Part shown: positions 1 through 12,035 of the stretch, in pieces
How the letters are laid out: every line of letters starts with the position of its first letter
How positions within the stretch are numbered: the first letter of the stretch is position 1
DNA from: Amanita rubescens
Lineage: Eukaryota > Basidiomycota > Agaricomycetes > Agaricales > Amanitaceae
Length of the DNA stretch: 64,000 nucleotides
Reading direction: 5' to 3'
Assembly: GCA_015039365.1 (NCBI GenBank)
Contig: WION01000073.1
Span: 1 to 64,000, forward strand
Made by a program: the position numbers and the translations under genes
The notes under the pieces: model-generated
Told to the model about the DNA's origin: nothing
Database searches by the model: none
Seen by the model: the letters and a program-made list of their open reading frames with translations, nothing else

Positions 1-1357
1 TGGCGGCCTTGTTATTGAAAATCATAACATGGGACGACCCGCCAAAGTGGGACATTCCTAGCTCATCGCCGACTTTGACATGCTCCTTATTCTTAACCTT
101 CTGCGATAACTCGCAAGTCGACACCTCGCACATTCCAACGCCGACGAAGCACATCAGGCCAATAAGAGGATTGTCAGCTTCGATGAAAATGATGGCGCGA
201 GTGGCAGAGAGAGTAAGGAAGGGCTGTGAGCGGATGAGGCCTCCGCGTGGGTCACCCGGTACGAGGTCCGGGTCGCCGATCTCAGCACCTTCATCGGGTA
301 TGACTGCATAGTATGAGCCGTCGAGAATATAACCGTCGACGATCTTGCCGTCGACGGGGGCATGCCAGCGATGGAAGTCCTGGGGACTGAGGAATCCCTG
401 GTAGACGGTTCCATCGATGAACTGGTCTGCACGCTTCACGCCACTGGGCCCCGGATCGTTGTCGAGCATGTCGTAGAGGGAATATGGCTGGCCCTTTAGC
501 CAGAATTTAAGATACGAAGCACAGGTGGACTCGCATGCGCTGTGGATGAGAGTGACAGCGATCTCAGGATCGTCTGGAATATAGAGAGGGCGAGCGCCTT
601 GTTGGAACTCCCGCACGAAGAACTCATCCCAACTCCTATAGCCAAAGCCCTGTTCAGGGTCAGAGTCAGGGGAAACGTAGGTCTCAGTGAAGCCATTCGG
701 CCCGTCAGGGATTCGACCCTGTTCTCTGAGTTTCTTCATACCAGCTTCACTAAACCACCCCGTGGGTCCTGTGTTGAGTGATGAGTTGGAACCGCCGTCG
801 GGCTTGCTGAGGTACTCTCCCCAGGACTTCAACAAAGCCCTCATTGCCTCATTGAATGCGGGAAGGCGGAAGAGGTCGTAAGCAGCCGCCGTGTTGCTCG
901 GGATATCGAGGAGGAGATAGATGGGAACACCGACGGGTTCGCCAACGGGATTGTCGTTTTCATCCTCGACAACCTCAAACTCGGGGGGTTTGACAATTAT
1001 ATTGTCGAGCGCATAAAGCAATTGGTCGAAGTTTGTGATCTAAGCGAAACATCAGCGCTGAATTCGACGTAGTTGAAGAAAGGAACTTGCCTTGAAAAAG
1101 TTGTACTTTTTTGCGGCTTGAAGGAAAATCTTATCGAACAAAGTGCGCATCAACGATTTCTCTTCTCCAGGCCCGAGTTTGTTGATAGCATCTGCGAACG
1201 CTTGAACTGCGGGATTATGATGGCCAAACTTGAACTTTCCGTATTTTTCATGAGCGAAGAGGGCAAGACGATTATGGAAGCCGCGATAGACTCTATCATC
1301 GCTTGGAATCCATCCACCATAACGCGTAAACGCGGTCAGTTCACGGCGGGTCGCCAT
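1..1357 (-). CDS. Phosphatidylserine decarboxylase-family (PsiD-like) decarboxylase, 3' end cut by window edge
   Basis: Two exons are visible, 1091-1357 and <1-1039, giving about 435 codons that run off the left edge. The intron 1040-1090 must be read as GC-AG (AAG|GCAAGT); a GT donor three bases further in breaks the frame. The protein begins MATRRELTAFTRYGGWIP; an upstream in-frame extension exists but this ATG fits the family start. C-terminal landmarks are FHRWHAPVDG (near 350-385) and HFGGSSH at about 32-46, the Gly-Ser-Ser self-cleavage site that yields the pyruvoyl cofactor. The family includes membrane phosphatidylserine decarboxylases and the soluble fungal aromatic amino-acid decarboxylases such as PsiD of psilocybin biosynthesis. 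The short N-terminus without a visible membrane or targeting segment, and GGSS rather than LGST, favour the soluble branch (inference). Only some 20-30 residues should be missing. Substrate cannot be read from sequence. Confidence 0.88.
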
Positions 1358-2105
1358 AGCACTAGACAGGGATATTTGGTCAGAGCTTTCGGGGTGACAG
1401 GTGCCTGGACGAACGGAGATTTTGATGTTTTTTAAGAGGATGATTGCAAAGGACAAGGAGATTATGGGTTGATACTAGTGAAGACAACTCCTACTTTTAT
1501 AAGAATGGGGTTCGACTGTCACCGACATACTGGACCTGTCATGTGGGGTAGTCTACTCCTATGATAACTCACCTCATTCACACACACACACAGCCAGCCA
1601 AACGGTCGGTAGCCAGTGGGATACATGTTCAAGGTTTGAAAAAGTATATTGGTCGGATCTTGTGTAGCCTGTATATCATACTAATCGTGAGAAGGATACC
1701 ATTCGGTCGGTTGGGAATGACAGGTCGATCTTGTTCGTTATCTTCATATGTTCACTTTTCTGTAATTGGGAACCTAGTAGAGGGTTGGTCATAACTAAAA
1801 TGTTTACAGAGTTCGCATTCAATCACCTAGAACTCCCCGGTTAGTATTTCGTCCTCCATCTCAGAGGTCATGGGCTCCTGTTCATTATCATGATTCATGA
1901 TAGTGGCATACCCCTGGTCTGGAGAAGAGAAGTCGTGTATTAGTAGCACAATGAAATGGAAGAGAAGATCAACCTACGATTGTCATCTACTGTAAGACAA
2001 AAAAAGCAATTCAACAGAAAGAAATAGAAGCCTATGTAAAAATAGATGGCGGCTCACATGGGTGCTGCGGAGGCGGCATTCGGTCCGATACACATAGCTA
2101 GGTCA
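1358..2105. other. Intergenic region upstream of the decarboxylase
   Basis: No complete gene is seen. It should contain the promoter of the minus-strand decarboxylase. A short CA-rich run lies near 1577-1592. On the minus strand at about 1830-2095 there are exon-like pieces with plausible splice sites (TCTCCAG acceptor near 1921) ending in an acidic tail EDEILTGEF before a stop near 1830. This may be the orphan 3' end of a gene interrupted by the neighbouring ankyrin pseudogene, but the frames do not join cleanly and I do not call it. Confidence 0.4.
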
Positions 2106-4311
2106 CTATAAGTCACACGACGGGATTGTGGGGCCAGATTCGCCAGTCCAGCATCGCCCGGATTCGAATACAACGTTGGAAACATACTTATCGTGAAGTG
2201 CAGCCTTCATCATATCCTTGTGCTTGGCGAAGAGAATTTGGAGTGGTCCCACCTTCCCGGACAAAACTGCTGCAGTGAGAGGCGACTCTCCCAAGGAGTT
2301 GGTTCTAAATCCGAGCCACTGCGGTAGAAGCTCCTTGAGATTCGTGATGCTTCTCAAACGTTCGGCTCGCTCATCGCTGTGGCTTGCGGCACACGAGCGG
2401 TACGCAGCGTAGACCCTTTCGCTGGCCAGATAATCTACAATTTTTCGGCATTGGCCCTCAACGCTCTCCACAGTAACGGCGGTCCCTGTATCTCGACCCC
2501 TGCGTTTGGATCATTCTTTCTCGCCAGATCAGCGCGCTTCTTCCCATGAATTTTTAGTCCAAGATAGAGCTTATTCTGGTCGTTCACAGGTATCGCATCC
2601 TCTGCCTCGTGACGCACTGTCTTAAGGTCGATGCCTTCGCCCGTGCGCCTGATAAGCTCGTTCAGCATATCTGACCGATCGTATGATAGCAACAACGGTA
2701 TAAGATTGTTGGAAATGTTTTCGGGAGTAGGAAGGTTGATAGTCATATTGAATAATTTCACAAACGCCTCAAAGTCATTTTCTCTAATGACCTTGTTGAA
2801 AACGGTTTCGTGCTGGTAGCGGCCATCAAACACATAACCGTATTGGCGAAGTGTCATAAAGAATAGACCTGGCATTACATCACACTTGATGGTAGAAGGG
2901 CGTTTGGCGACGTCAACGTATAAGTTTTCCTTGCCCTTCTGCTTCACAGTTGCATCTGAACCATATGAACAATCAGATTCATTGTCAGATCCATCGTCAT
3001 CTATAAAACGTAGGTTACGAACAGCCGACGCGTTGAAACCAGCAGATTTACCAATATCCATGTCATCAACAGAGAAAACAACCTCTTTCTCATCGGCTTC
3101 GTATTGAGCAATAGCAATAGCGAGAATCAAGCGTGCTGTATCCCACTTTCGTCTCTTGACAGCAATCGAGAACGGCGTAATACCTAAACCAAAGTCAATG
3201 TCGACACACGATGAAAAAGTCGTTTACAAACCTGTCAAGTGATGTCCCCGGGGATCCCTCAATACAACAGTGATTTGAAGTGGTATTTCGTCATTTTGAG
3301 CACCTTGGAGAGGGAGGCACAATGCCTGAATTTTCTCATTGTCACCGTTCAAGCACGCCTCGCAGAGCTCGTGGTATCGCGGAATCAAATGACGCGGAAG
3401 ACTGGTAAAAGAATTCAATAAAGAAGCAAACTCATAATCTTCGAAAGGTGTTTCAGGATCGGGCCCGGCTAGATTCCTTCCAAGGAGTGTGTTCCCGGTT
3501 GCGTCGGACTTTATTTTTTCGACGCCTCCCAGCTCAGTCCACGTCTTAGTGCCAATAGAAACAAGAAGCTCTTTGATGTCTTCGAAGTATTGCTTGGTTC
3601 TTTTCATGCGTTCGACTTCGGTCATCCGTCTTTCGGTTGACAGACGAGGATTTGTAATTCTAACGGAAACAGTAGCCTATTCTTTCCAGTTCGTCATCTT
3701 TGAAACGTCCACAGGTTCTGGCTCTTTCACTTTCTCTCCGCGCTTTATCTCCATTTCCATGGCTTGAATAGCTACATTGACCCAATCGATAATACTTCGC
3801 TTGTCGTCCTCCTTAACATAATTGGCATAGGTGGCAAGAATGCCAGTATTGACATCGGCACCCAACGAAATAAGCAATTGGACGATATCGTCATGGCGGT
3901 TAAGAGCTGTCTCGAGAGGACGATATGTTCTTTTGAGAAGGTTGCCCATCGGTTGAGGAAATAGAAAGCGAGTGTCTTTTATAGGCCTGTAATAACACAT
4001 TTATCAGAAATGATTCTAGAACTATATGTGAAAAACCTCGTTGCGATGGCCTTGGTGATATCCTCTTCGAGAGGTTTGAGCCTGGCGCCGTATGCAAGAA
4101 GCGCGGCCGTCATCGACTAATCCCGCTTTTGGATGGCAGCGACAAGGGGGAACATGACTTTGGACCATGCGATGCATGGAAAATTGATGACGACGTTTGC
4201 GTTAGGATCACATCTCATGATAGTTGAGGCAAGTTTAGCTTTCTTCGCAGCAACGACGCGGTAAAAGATGGTGCGGAATTGACCATCGGCAGGAGAAGAA
4301 GTTGCGCCGCC
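2106..4311 (-). pseudogene. Truncated ankyrin-repeat protein pseudogene (left copy)
   Basis: This is a close copy of the middle part of the ankyrin gene at 53.1-59.0 kb (its 55.75-57.95 kb), in opposite orientation. Homology starts abruptly near 4311 and stops near 2118, so the N-terminal region and C-terminal ankyrins are missing. The intron ending at about 3990 (acceptor TTATTACAG) is conserved. Inactivating changes: an in-frame TAG at 3677-3679 where the other copy has a Tyr codon (WKEY becomes WKE*), and a one-A loss in an A-run near 2447 that shifts frame before IVDYLASERV. In two places this copy keeps the original frame where the right copy has a one-base gain (equivalents of 56956 and 57881), so the two copies decayed independently. 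Visible repeats such as NRHDDIVQLLISLGADVN are ankyrin-like. Confidence 0.85.
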
Positions 4312-5130
4312 TCGACGCGAGAGATTGTAAGAGAGACTTGCACCGCTTACATTTGATTGTGAAGATCGGGGTGTGTGAAGAAATGTTGACGCAGCCTCGA
4401 TGTTCGTGAGATAGGTTGGAAACCAGCTGTACTACCGGGATACTTTACGTGAGGGCATCGGAGAGGGAACAAACAAGAGATGGAACATTCTGAGGCGATG
4501 AGAGAGATTGAAGAGACGAGACATCGAGACGAAAGAGTGAGAGTGCAAGGAGCCGGGAAGACCCTTGAATGTGGTGAAAATGGGTCGAAGTGGTCGGGTA
4601 AAGCCTTTGGATTTCTTGTGAGATCTGCTGAGGAGGCCTGAATGGCCGGAGCGCATCTTCATTATTGTTATTATCTGACAGAACAATATACGCAGCTCAC
4701 TATTCAGAATGAAGCACAGGCCCAACGCCGTCGCTTCCTCATAGAACCAAGGCGGGGTACTGCAACCACGGAAGCCACCCCTCTACATACGAATAACAAT
4801 GTTGCCAGGAAACATGATGATCGCCGATTTCAAGTGGCGGATTGAGTAGGAGTAGGCCCTTCTTCCTCGTCACTATTTTCCCCGTCGCCAAATACTTCAC
4901 GGCATAACTCGAGATAACGAGTAAACAAATCAAAGATTATGCGGCTACATTCTTCTGCGAGCTCAGGAGCGCTCTCGACGCGGATTCTCTCCGCCTCAAA
5001 TTCTTCAAAGGGAATTTACTCCGCCAGTGACTAGGTCAATAAGACCAAACACACAAAGTTGACACAGTCATTGGACGCACTCGTTCTTATTGCTAGGCCT
5101 CGACTCTCCGCTTCAAGACCCAAGAACACC
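4312..5130. other. Intergenic, includes eL8 promoter
   Basis: No gene is supported here. Short open frames on both strands have no recognisable content. The last 150 bases before the eL8 start codon presumably hold its promoter and 5' UTR; I see no clear TATA box. Confidence 0.5.
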
Positions 5131-6396
5131 ATGGTGAGTTTTCCCGTTGAGATCGAGTTCGAAGAGCTCTAGTACGCCCAGTCACTACTAGTGGCGTTTT
5201 GGGGTGGATGGTAAGTCTTTTCCGCGGATGTACCTCTGTTTTGTCCTTATCTTCATTCAGGACACCTCATCCCCTTGCATTGAGCTTGTTCAATTATGAA
5301 CAAGCCATAACACGCTTACTGCTGGGTCATGCACATTGCCTTACCGGTGATGTGCATTTGACACTAGAGCTCCGAGGCTGCAATGTTAATAACTGAATTA
5401 CATTGCTAACGCCTCGTCTCAATGACCAGCCTCCCAAGACCAAAGCCGGATCCGGTAAAAAGCCTGCTGCTGCACCATTCGGTGCCAGCAAGACTGAAAA
5501 GAAGAAGAAAAACCCTCTTTTCGAGTCTACCCCAAAGAACTTTGGTATCGGTAAGCCTCAATTTACTTTCCACCAAATATTTTGGTGACATCTTGTCTTT
5601 CTAGGCCAGGATGTCCGTCCTCGCTCGGACCTGACACGTTTCGTGAAATGGCCCGAGTACATTCGCCTCCAGCGCCAAAAGGTCATCCTCCACCAGCGCC
5701 TCAAGGTTCCACCTCCCATCGCCCAATTCTCTCACACTCTCGACAAAAACACGGCTACTCAGCTGTTCAAGCTCTTGAACAAGTACCGTCCTGAGACTAA
5801 GCAGGAGAAGAAGGAGCGTCTCAAGACCACTGCCGAGGCTGTTGCCGCCGGGAACGAACCGAAGGTAACATCTTGCGCTGTAAGAGATACCTTCTTAATG
5901 ACATGACCTTTTAGGAGGCGAAGAAGCCTCTATTCGTCAAATATGGCTTGAACCATATCGTCGCCCTCATCGAAGCCAAGAAGGCTTCCCTCGTCGTCAT
6001 CGCTCACGACGTCGACCCCATCGAGCTGGTCGTTTTCTTGCCTGCCTTGTGCCGTAAGATGGGCGTCCCCTACGTCATCGTCAAGGGCAAAGCTCGCCTC
6101 GGTACCGTTGTGCACAAGAAGACTACTGCTGTCGTTGCCCTCCAGGAAGTGAAGAGCGAGGACCAACGTGAACTTGCCAACCTTATCAGCGCTGCGAAGG
6201 CCAACTTGTGAGTGTCTCAAGCTTCTCTATGAGCGATATTGGCGCTGATCATCTCTTCTTCAGCAATGACAAGTATGAGGAACAGCGTCGTCAATGGGGT
6301 GGAGGTATCCGTGGCAACAAATCTACCCAGATGATGCGCAAGCGTGCAAAGGCTGCCGGACAGGTTGCCCCTGCTTCTTCTTTCAACAAGCTCTAA
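5131..6396 (+). CDS. rpl8: 60S ribosomal protein L8 (eL8, L7a family)
   Basis: Five exons: 5131-5133, 5430-5550, 5605-5864, 5915-6207 and 6264-6396, 269 codons plus stop with all introns GT-AG. The first exon is only the ATG, followed by a 296-nt intron, a common design in fungal ribosomal protein genes. The protein starts [14 protein letters not shown] and includes the eL8 signatures [59 protein letters not shown] and [17 protein letters not shown], ending SFNKL. It is a structural component of the large ribosomal subunit and belongs to the L7Ae/L30e RNA-binding fold. Frame and length agree with the family, so this is an intact housekeeping gene. Its 3' end converges with the RNA-binding protein gene. 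Confidence 0.97.
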
Positions 6397-6916
6397 GCTT
6401 GTCCGTGTTATTTTGTCAGTGCTTCAATGAGGGTCCATTCGGCATCACCTACCTCTTGTGGGTCGTTCACGTGGAACTCATCACTTGACACTACCTGTTT
6501 TATGCCCTCCTGTCAACCGGTACCCTTTCACGCGTTCTGTAGCTGCATTGTGTATCTAGTTGGCCATACGAAACACGACTTGTATCCTAAGTCCAAAATT
6601 ACTATTCTACTTGTATCAACATATCATCATGGTTGCCATGAATCCTTGTCAGTTTGTGTCTACAGGACTCGACAGTCGAAGTTTAAAAGCTTATTTGTCG
6701 CGCAAACTAAAATCAATATAATACGTTCACCGTACAATTATTCTCTGCAGCATAATCTAATACAGTTAGCTACTTATTGGCTACTTAAATGGATTCATCA
6801 ATAATAAGTGACGCAACAACACATTGAGGAGAGGCCAGAAAAAAGAGAAAGAAAAAAGGCAGGTGCAACGGAGACAACGAACCATTTATTGGAGTGACTT
6901 TGCCATCCGTCCGCCC
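6397..6916. other. Convergent 3' UTR interval
   Basis: The interval lies between the stop codons of eL8 (+) and the RNA-binding protein (-). It must contain both 3' UTRs and polyadenylation sites. It is AT-rich around 6580-6800. No additional gene is supported. Confidence 0.5.
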
Positions 6917-9148
6917 TCACCGCGCGTAAGGGTGGAAAGTATGTCCTCCCCTTTGAGACCTCTGTGGTCCAACGCTTGCGCTCCCAGCAGCAGGTCCCGT
7001 AGGCGTCGAACCTCTTGGACCCCTCGGGATGTTTTGATTCATACCCATCATCCCGCCTCCCCTACCCATTCCTGCACTCATGCCACCGCCCATGCCACCA
7101 GCCATGCCACCGCCCATTCCACCAGTCATTCCACCAGCCATGTTGCTCATACCGCCGCCCATCCCGCCCATGCCCATACCCATTCCGCCGCGCATAGCTC
7201 CAGCAGCACCCATCCCACCCATTCCGCCCATCATTGGGTTCATACCACCGCCACCCATCCCACCCATTCCACCCATCATTCCGCCACTAAGCTGTATCAT
7301 GCGCGTGTACAGTGTGGCAAGTGCCTGTGGGTCGAATGGTGCGTTACCACCAGCGTTGCCACCTGTGTTGGCGACGCCAGCAGCCATACCAGTCGTCGCC
7401 ATGCCAGTCGTTCCTCCAGATGTACCATTGGTGAACCCTCCCTGTTGTTGACCAGCACCAAACTTACTATCCTCGTTTGGATAATGGTCACGTTGGTACC
7501 TCGGCTGAGCGAGCTTGACGTCAATCTATATAAAAATTAAAATAAGTCATGTCGGCTAACACAAATGTATTTATAGCACAGTTGCAACTCACCAATTTGC
7601 CGTCAATGGCTAGATTTCCGAAACCCAAGAAAGGCTGTACATTTGTGTCCTCAAACGAGACGAACCCAAACCCTTTACTCCGACCTGTCTCACGGTCAAG
7701 CATGACTGTCGAATCTATCACTTTTCCAAACTGCGAGAAGAATTCGCGCATCGACTCAGAGGTTACACTACCAGGAAGTCCACCAATAAACAACTTGGTC
7801 GCACGCTGGTGTTCTTGGCGAGGAATAGCGCGTTTTGGGTCAATCTCACGCAGTAATGAGTTAATGTTCGCGACAATCAAGACGCGAAAGACCTACCACT
7901 TTGCCATCAAGGAAATGTTCGCGTACCATGACAGCGTTTACACTAGCCGGATCTTCGAAAGTTAGGAAGGCAAAGCACCGTGACCTCCCAGCTTGATCAC
8001 GCATGATGGTACACGCGTCTACTTTGCCAAACTGCGAAAAGTATTCACGGAGCGTTTCTAGACAAATAGGTGCGATACTAAGTAACAGTACGACGACGTT
8101 AAACGAGAGGTATGTACCATCTGTAGTATCCCAATTAAGACCTCCAATGAACATTTTGCTATAGACGGTTCCAAGTTATGCGGCGATAGTCAGAGAGTAT
8201 TGAGTTTCGTTGAAGAGTAATTGACAGGTGCAGGGGATAACATAGAAAAGAGAACTGTTATTAGCACTGTTACGCTAAACAGGGAGCTGCCATGACAAAA
8301 GGAAAAGGGAAGATAACCTCTACAGTGTAGGCACTTCTCGATGCGACTTGTGTGATAGCCTAGCCTAGAGATAGAGCTAGATATGATAGAGCTAGCTTAG
8401 GTGACGAGTGACGAATGAACGACACGACTGACTACGCGGAAGAGCCAATTCCATCAGTACGTGAGAGCGAACAACGCCGCCGCGCCTATAGACGCAAAGA
8501 CGTCATTCCCCGGCCAAATGTCAACATATTACTAGCCCGTTTAGCCTAGCCAACTGCCCGTGCAGCTTGTTGGTATAAAGATAGACGCCCACAAAGTAGA
8601 GACAATAAAGCCATGCCCTTGAAAGCGAAAACAAAGAAATTAGCAGTAAGGAATGAGAATCTCACCCTTCATCTTTCATTTCCGATGGACGAATAGTCCT
8701 CTCGGTTGATAGCCGAGAGGCGTCCCTGTAACCTGATTGAGGCTGTTCGTACGTGGGAATCTTTTGAGTGAGGGGCATTTGCGGTGAAGGCGGTGTTGAG
8801 GGATCTTGCAGCTGCGGAGTTGAGTATGCTTGAAGGTTACTGCCTGCATTGAGTGTAGCAGTGGCGGTGGCAGGTGAGGCTGTAACAACCTGGATGGGTT
8901 TCGTATCCATTCTTGAGGCTAGGCGAGGATCAGTTGTTGTCATAGTGGAGGCTGTATGAGTCGTCCCCAGTGGAATAGATTGCTCATAAGACTGCGCGTC
9001 TTTTTTCTCGTCTTCTGGAACTTGCTCGCTGAAATCGGCCTCGTCATTCCCATAGAGGTCTAGGTAAATGGCATGGTAAGAGCATGTATGTGGTTCAGGA
9101 GTTGTTGAGATGCTTGCCTCCATAAAGGTCAGCGTCAAGGTCAGACAT
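6917..9148 (-). CDS. Two-RRM hnRNP-type RNA-binding protein (Hrp1/Musashi/DAZAP1-like)
   Basis: I assemble six exons: 9118-9148, 8666-9059, 8118-8158, 7897-8057, 7593-7844 and 6917-7525, 1488 nt or 495 aa, in frame throughout. The start gives MSDLDADLYGDLYGNDEADF. Intron 1 is GC-AG (GGAG|GCAAGC); intron 2 is about 500 nt. RRM1 carries KMFIGGLNWDT (RNP2) and RCFAFLTF (RNP1); RRM2 carries KLFIGGLPGSVT and KGFGFVSF, joined by IDPKRAIPRQEHQRA, the linker typical of Hrp1 and Musashi relatives. The C-terminal ~150 residues are almost entirely Gly-Met repeats (MGGMGGGM...) ending FHPYAR. Such proteins act in mRNA 3'-end formation, export or translational control; which of these applies here is not visible. 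The Gly/Met tail suggests a low-complexity self-association region (inference). Confidence 0.93.
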
Positions 9149-9487
9149 GGTGGTGGTTTAAGGAAGAGTTCGTGGGGAGCATTTTCGCTGGCTCCTTCAT
9201 TACATAAGACACCTGTCACGCGCGCGTGACCCGACTTGCCGCTCGTCACGCCGCATGGACCAAGTCAAGTCAGATGGATTGATTATCTATCCTCGGTCCG
9301 ACGCGAGGTGATAAAAAATAATGCAATGTTCGTATGTGTATGAGTACAGAAGCAGCAAGTTTCCGTGAGCCGCTATAAAAAGGGTAATGGAGTCGGGTAG
9401 CCGGCAAGGAAAATTGCTGGCAAGAATGCAAAAATAAATGACTCAAAAGGAGAGCCGCCTCCACTCGTTTTGGCGATTTCCGGCTCA
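9149..9487. promoter_or_regulatory. Divergent promoter region between the RNA-binding protein and the glutaminase
   Basis: The 339-bp interval separates two divergently transcribed genes. A TATAAAA sequence on the + strand at 9374-9380 lies about 108 bp before the glutaminase ATG and is a plausible TATA box for it. No matching element was obvious for the minus-strand gene. Confidence 0.5.
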
Positions 9488-10413
9488 ATGATACCTCACC
9501 ATCGTGAGGCGGACGCTGTTGTAATCGGTATTCTAGGTGCGTTTCTCCCGCGTGTATTCACGTAATGAGACCCAGAATTAGTTATACAGCCCTTCAAGGC
9601 GCGTTTATCGAACATCAAGCAGCCCTACGGCAGCTCCCTCTGTCACGGAAGATATCTGCCATCCAAGTCCGTACAGTTGACGATTTGGAAAAATGTTCAG
9701 CCCTCATCATACCCGGTGGAGGTAGGCGGGATCATACGTCTATCTTTGGACTAGCTCACGCGATCGGAAGAATCGACAACGATTGCTTTGCTGGCCAAGC
9801 TCTCCGGTCTCCTTGGACCTCTGCGAGCGTTTATAAAGACAAAACCTGTATGGGGCACTTGTGCAGGTGCCATCCTGCTGTCCCAAGCTGTTGAAAACTC
9901 GACGGCAAAGAAGGGAGGTCAAGAACTTCTTGGTGGCATATCGATAACCATTACTCGTAACGGCTGGGGATCGCAGGTCTGCGCTTCCGTGTTGGCTCTT
10001 TCATTAAAAATTCTCACCTATATAATCAGGTGGAGTCATTTGAAGCACCACTTCAAGTAACGGGCCTTAGAGACTCACGGCGGCCCTTTACAGGGATATT
10101 TATCCGTGCTCCTGTATGCCTCCACAGACTACCATCCCAAATGTGTTTGAGATTGATTCCGTGATTGATTTCCTAGGTCATACAGATGCTATCGCCATCA
10201 CCGGGTGACCCCCCAATCGATGTAATTGCGAGACTTCCTGAGAGTTTATTACCCCAAGACTCGAAGGTATCAGCCGATGGCACTGATCCAAAGACAATTG
10301 TTGCACTTCGGCAGGGTTTACACTTCTTGACGACGTTCCATCCCGAGCTCACGAGAGACGATCGTTTTCACGAGTACTTTGTGAAGGAATGCGTGCTGTC
10401 GCGTATGACGTAA
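9488..10413 (+). CDS. pdx2: Pyridoxal 5'-phosphate synthase glutaminase subunit (PdxT/SNO family)
   Basis: Five exons (9488-9536, 9590-9721, 9771-9976, 10030-10113, 10177-10413) give 708 nt, 235 aa, all introns GT-AG. The protein starts MIPHHREADAVVIGILALQGAF. Family landmarks are the oxyanion region PGGESTT (split by the second intron), the catalytic Cys in KPVWGTCAGAILL, and the His-Glu pair in TTFHPELT near the C-terminus. The enzyme hydrolyses glutamine and channels ammonia to the PdxS/SNZ synthase, which makes PLP from ribose 5-phosphate and glyceraldehyde 3-phosphate. The synthase partner is not in this window. A decayed copy of the 3' part of this gene lies at 12.3-12.7 kb, so the duplication that built the neighbouring carboxypeptidase array had a breakpoint inside or near this gene. 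Confidence 0.95.
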
Positions 10414-10854
10414 AGCCATTCATACCGATACGTGATACCACGCTATCCATATATGATCCTATCACTATTCAATATTCAACGCTATTCTTATTAGGGCTAG
10501 ATAGATACAAATAGAATCTGGTTCACTTAATTCCTGCATGTGAAACGTTTCTGCAAGTTGTAAGAAACGACACGATGTTCAAAGTCTACCTCCGGATGAC
10601 GCACTCGAAGAATTTTCTCGTCTAAAATGCTTGTCCAAAATGGGTGAACGGTGTGGCGGCTTATTTTTGTACTTAAGTTAAACTTCTGACACGCGACCCT
10701 GTCATCAACGCGCTAGTCCCTGTTCAAATCCACTTCTTGGTCCTCTCTCCGAGCATCGACCTGGGTAGTGTCGTATGTAAGTCCCTTAGCCACTTCCACA
10801 AACCATCATAGCTTAGTTTCTTCCGACCGATCCGGATCCCTCTTAGTTACAGCC
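10414..10854. repeat. Downstream flank of the glutaminase gene, first copy of the tandem unit
   Basis: No gene is present. The sequence (for example around 10425-10560 and 10630-10700) recurs in diverged form near 12590-12750 and 12848-12910, and partly near 16130-16200 and 16326-16390, each time upstream of a carboxypeptidase copy. A shared element with the core CATAGCTTAG sits about 50 nt before the start codon in copy A (near 10807) and copy C, with a one-base variant in copy B. Confidence 0.6.
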
Positions 10855-12035
10855 ATGGCCATACTCAAGTCCCCCTTGGCGACGTTGACCGTACCCTTGT
10901 GTCGTTGCTCGCGTTAGCTCAATGTAATGGTGTCTCAGCGCGTAGAAAGGATGAACTTCAAGCTCGGCAGTCGAAACCAAACGATAACATTGACAACCTA
11001 CTCAAGATGCAAATCTGCGGCGGGACGAAACGTCACCTCTGGCGTTAGTAATGACATCACATTTAGCAATCCTTTGGCATATCGTGAGTTCAGTTGTATG
11101 TATAAACATAAATAACTCCGGGTTTTGACCTCAATCTTAACGATGGTAGTACGATTCCATTGGTTCACTAGGATATCGGTCGTAGTTGGGCGGGACTCCT
11201 ACGTATTAGTGACGATATGAAACGCGAAAAGCAAGTCATGCAGCCGAATATGGCCAAGCGCACACGACTCAGAACCAGTACAGCTAGACCAATGCGACCT
11301 CTGGGTGGAACGACCAATCGGCACGCCGTAAGTTACATATTAATATCAATTTCTCATGCCACTCAGAACTGATCTGTTTCGTCAGAGAAGCGTTTACCAA
11401 CCAACAAAGTCCCATCCATTTCTATTTTAATCGCGCAGGGATAAAAGAAACGATCCGCACCCTGATGGATGTCGGCTGGTTCGAGTATTCAAACATTAAA
11501 GTATCAACACAGAGGGTCGGAGACGCCAGCTTGTCTCCGCTCTTTACTGTTCTCCCGAGCGTTATTATTGAAAAGATCCGCAATCATTCGTGGTTTGGGC
11601 GACCATGTACTCATTGCTGATGAACGATTTACTCAATTCTGTTTATAGAACTGCTGTTTAAAATTGAAGAAAAATTTATCCCTGACGGTTTCCTGCCATT
11701 GACACACGTCATCAGCCTTCCTTGTGATGACAGCATGACGCTTCTTTAGCGGACGTAAAATCTGTCATGTCACTGATAAGCATCTGTCATATTACAGGAG
11801 TGGCGTGCAAGGATTCTAAACTCCCATAAGTTACAAGTATCTCGTGACAACTTCATCGTTGACGGCATTGGAGCGGTTGGTAAACTTCATACTGAGTGTG
11901 AATTGACCTATGTGCTTAGTGGTCATATGTACGTGTTTCGCATCCTGGGTCGATCATTGAGAATGCTTAATGCTTGTGCAGGATTTCCACGATTCTTACC
12001 ATGGTCCGCATACCAGAACATGCAATACTGGAGTT
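10855..12035 (+). pseudogene. Remnant of serine carboxypeptidase (copy A)
   Basis: This is the most decayed of three S10 carboxypeptidase copies. The N-terminal exon is recognisable from the ATG at 10855 but is interrupted by stops and frame changes. Pieces equivalent to exon 2 (about 11120-11240) and exon 11 (about 11420-11620, with SPLFTVLPSV-like sequence) are present, and the last exon is recognisable near 11985-12030. The segment holding the nucleophile serine (GESYAG in the intact copy) has been deleted. It cannot encode an active peptidase. Confidence 0.85.

Noticed and set aside
5340..5400. Possible C/D-box snoRNA in the first intron of the eL8 gene (GTGATGT ... CTGA)
   Set aside because: Ribosomal protein introns often host snoRNAs, but the boxes are imperfect and no terminal stem or guide match is visible.
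6824..7540. 238-codon plus-strand His/Thr/Ser-rich frame
   Set aside because: It is the complement of the Gly-Met repeat exon of the RNA-binding protein; repeats keep several frames open.
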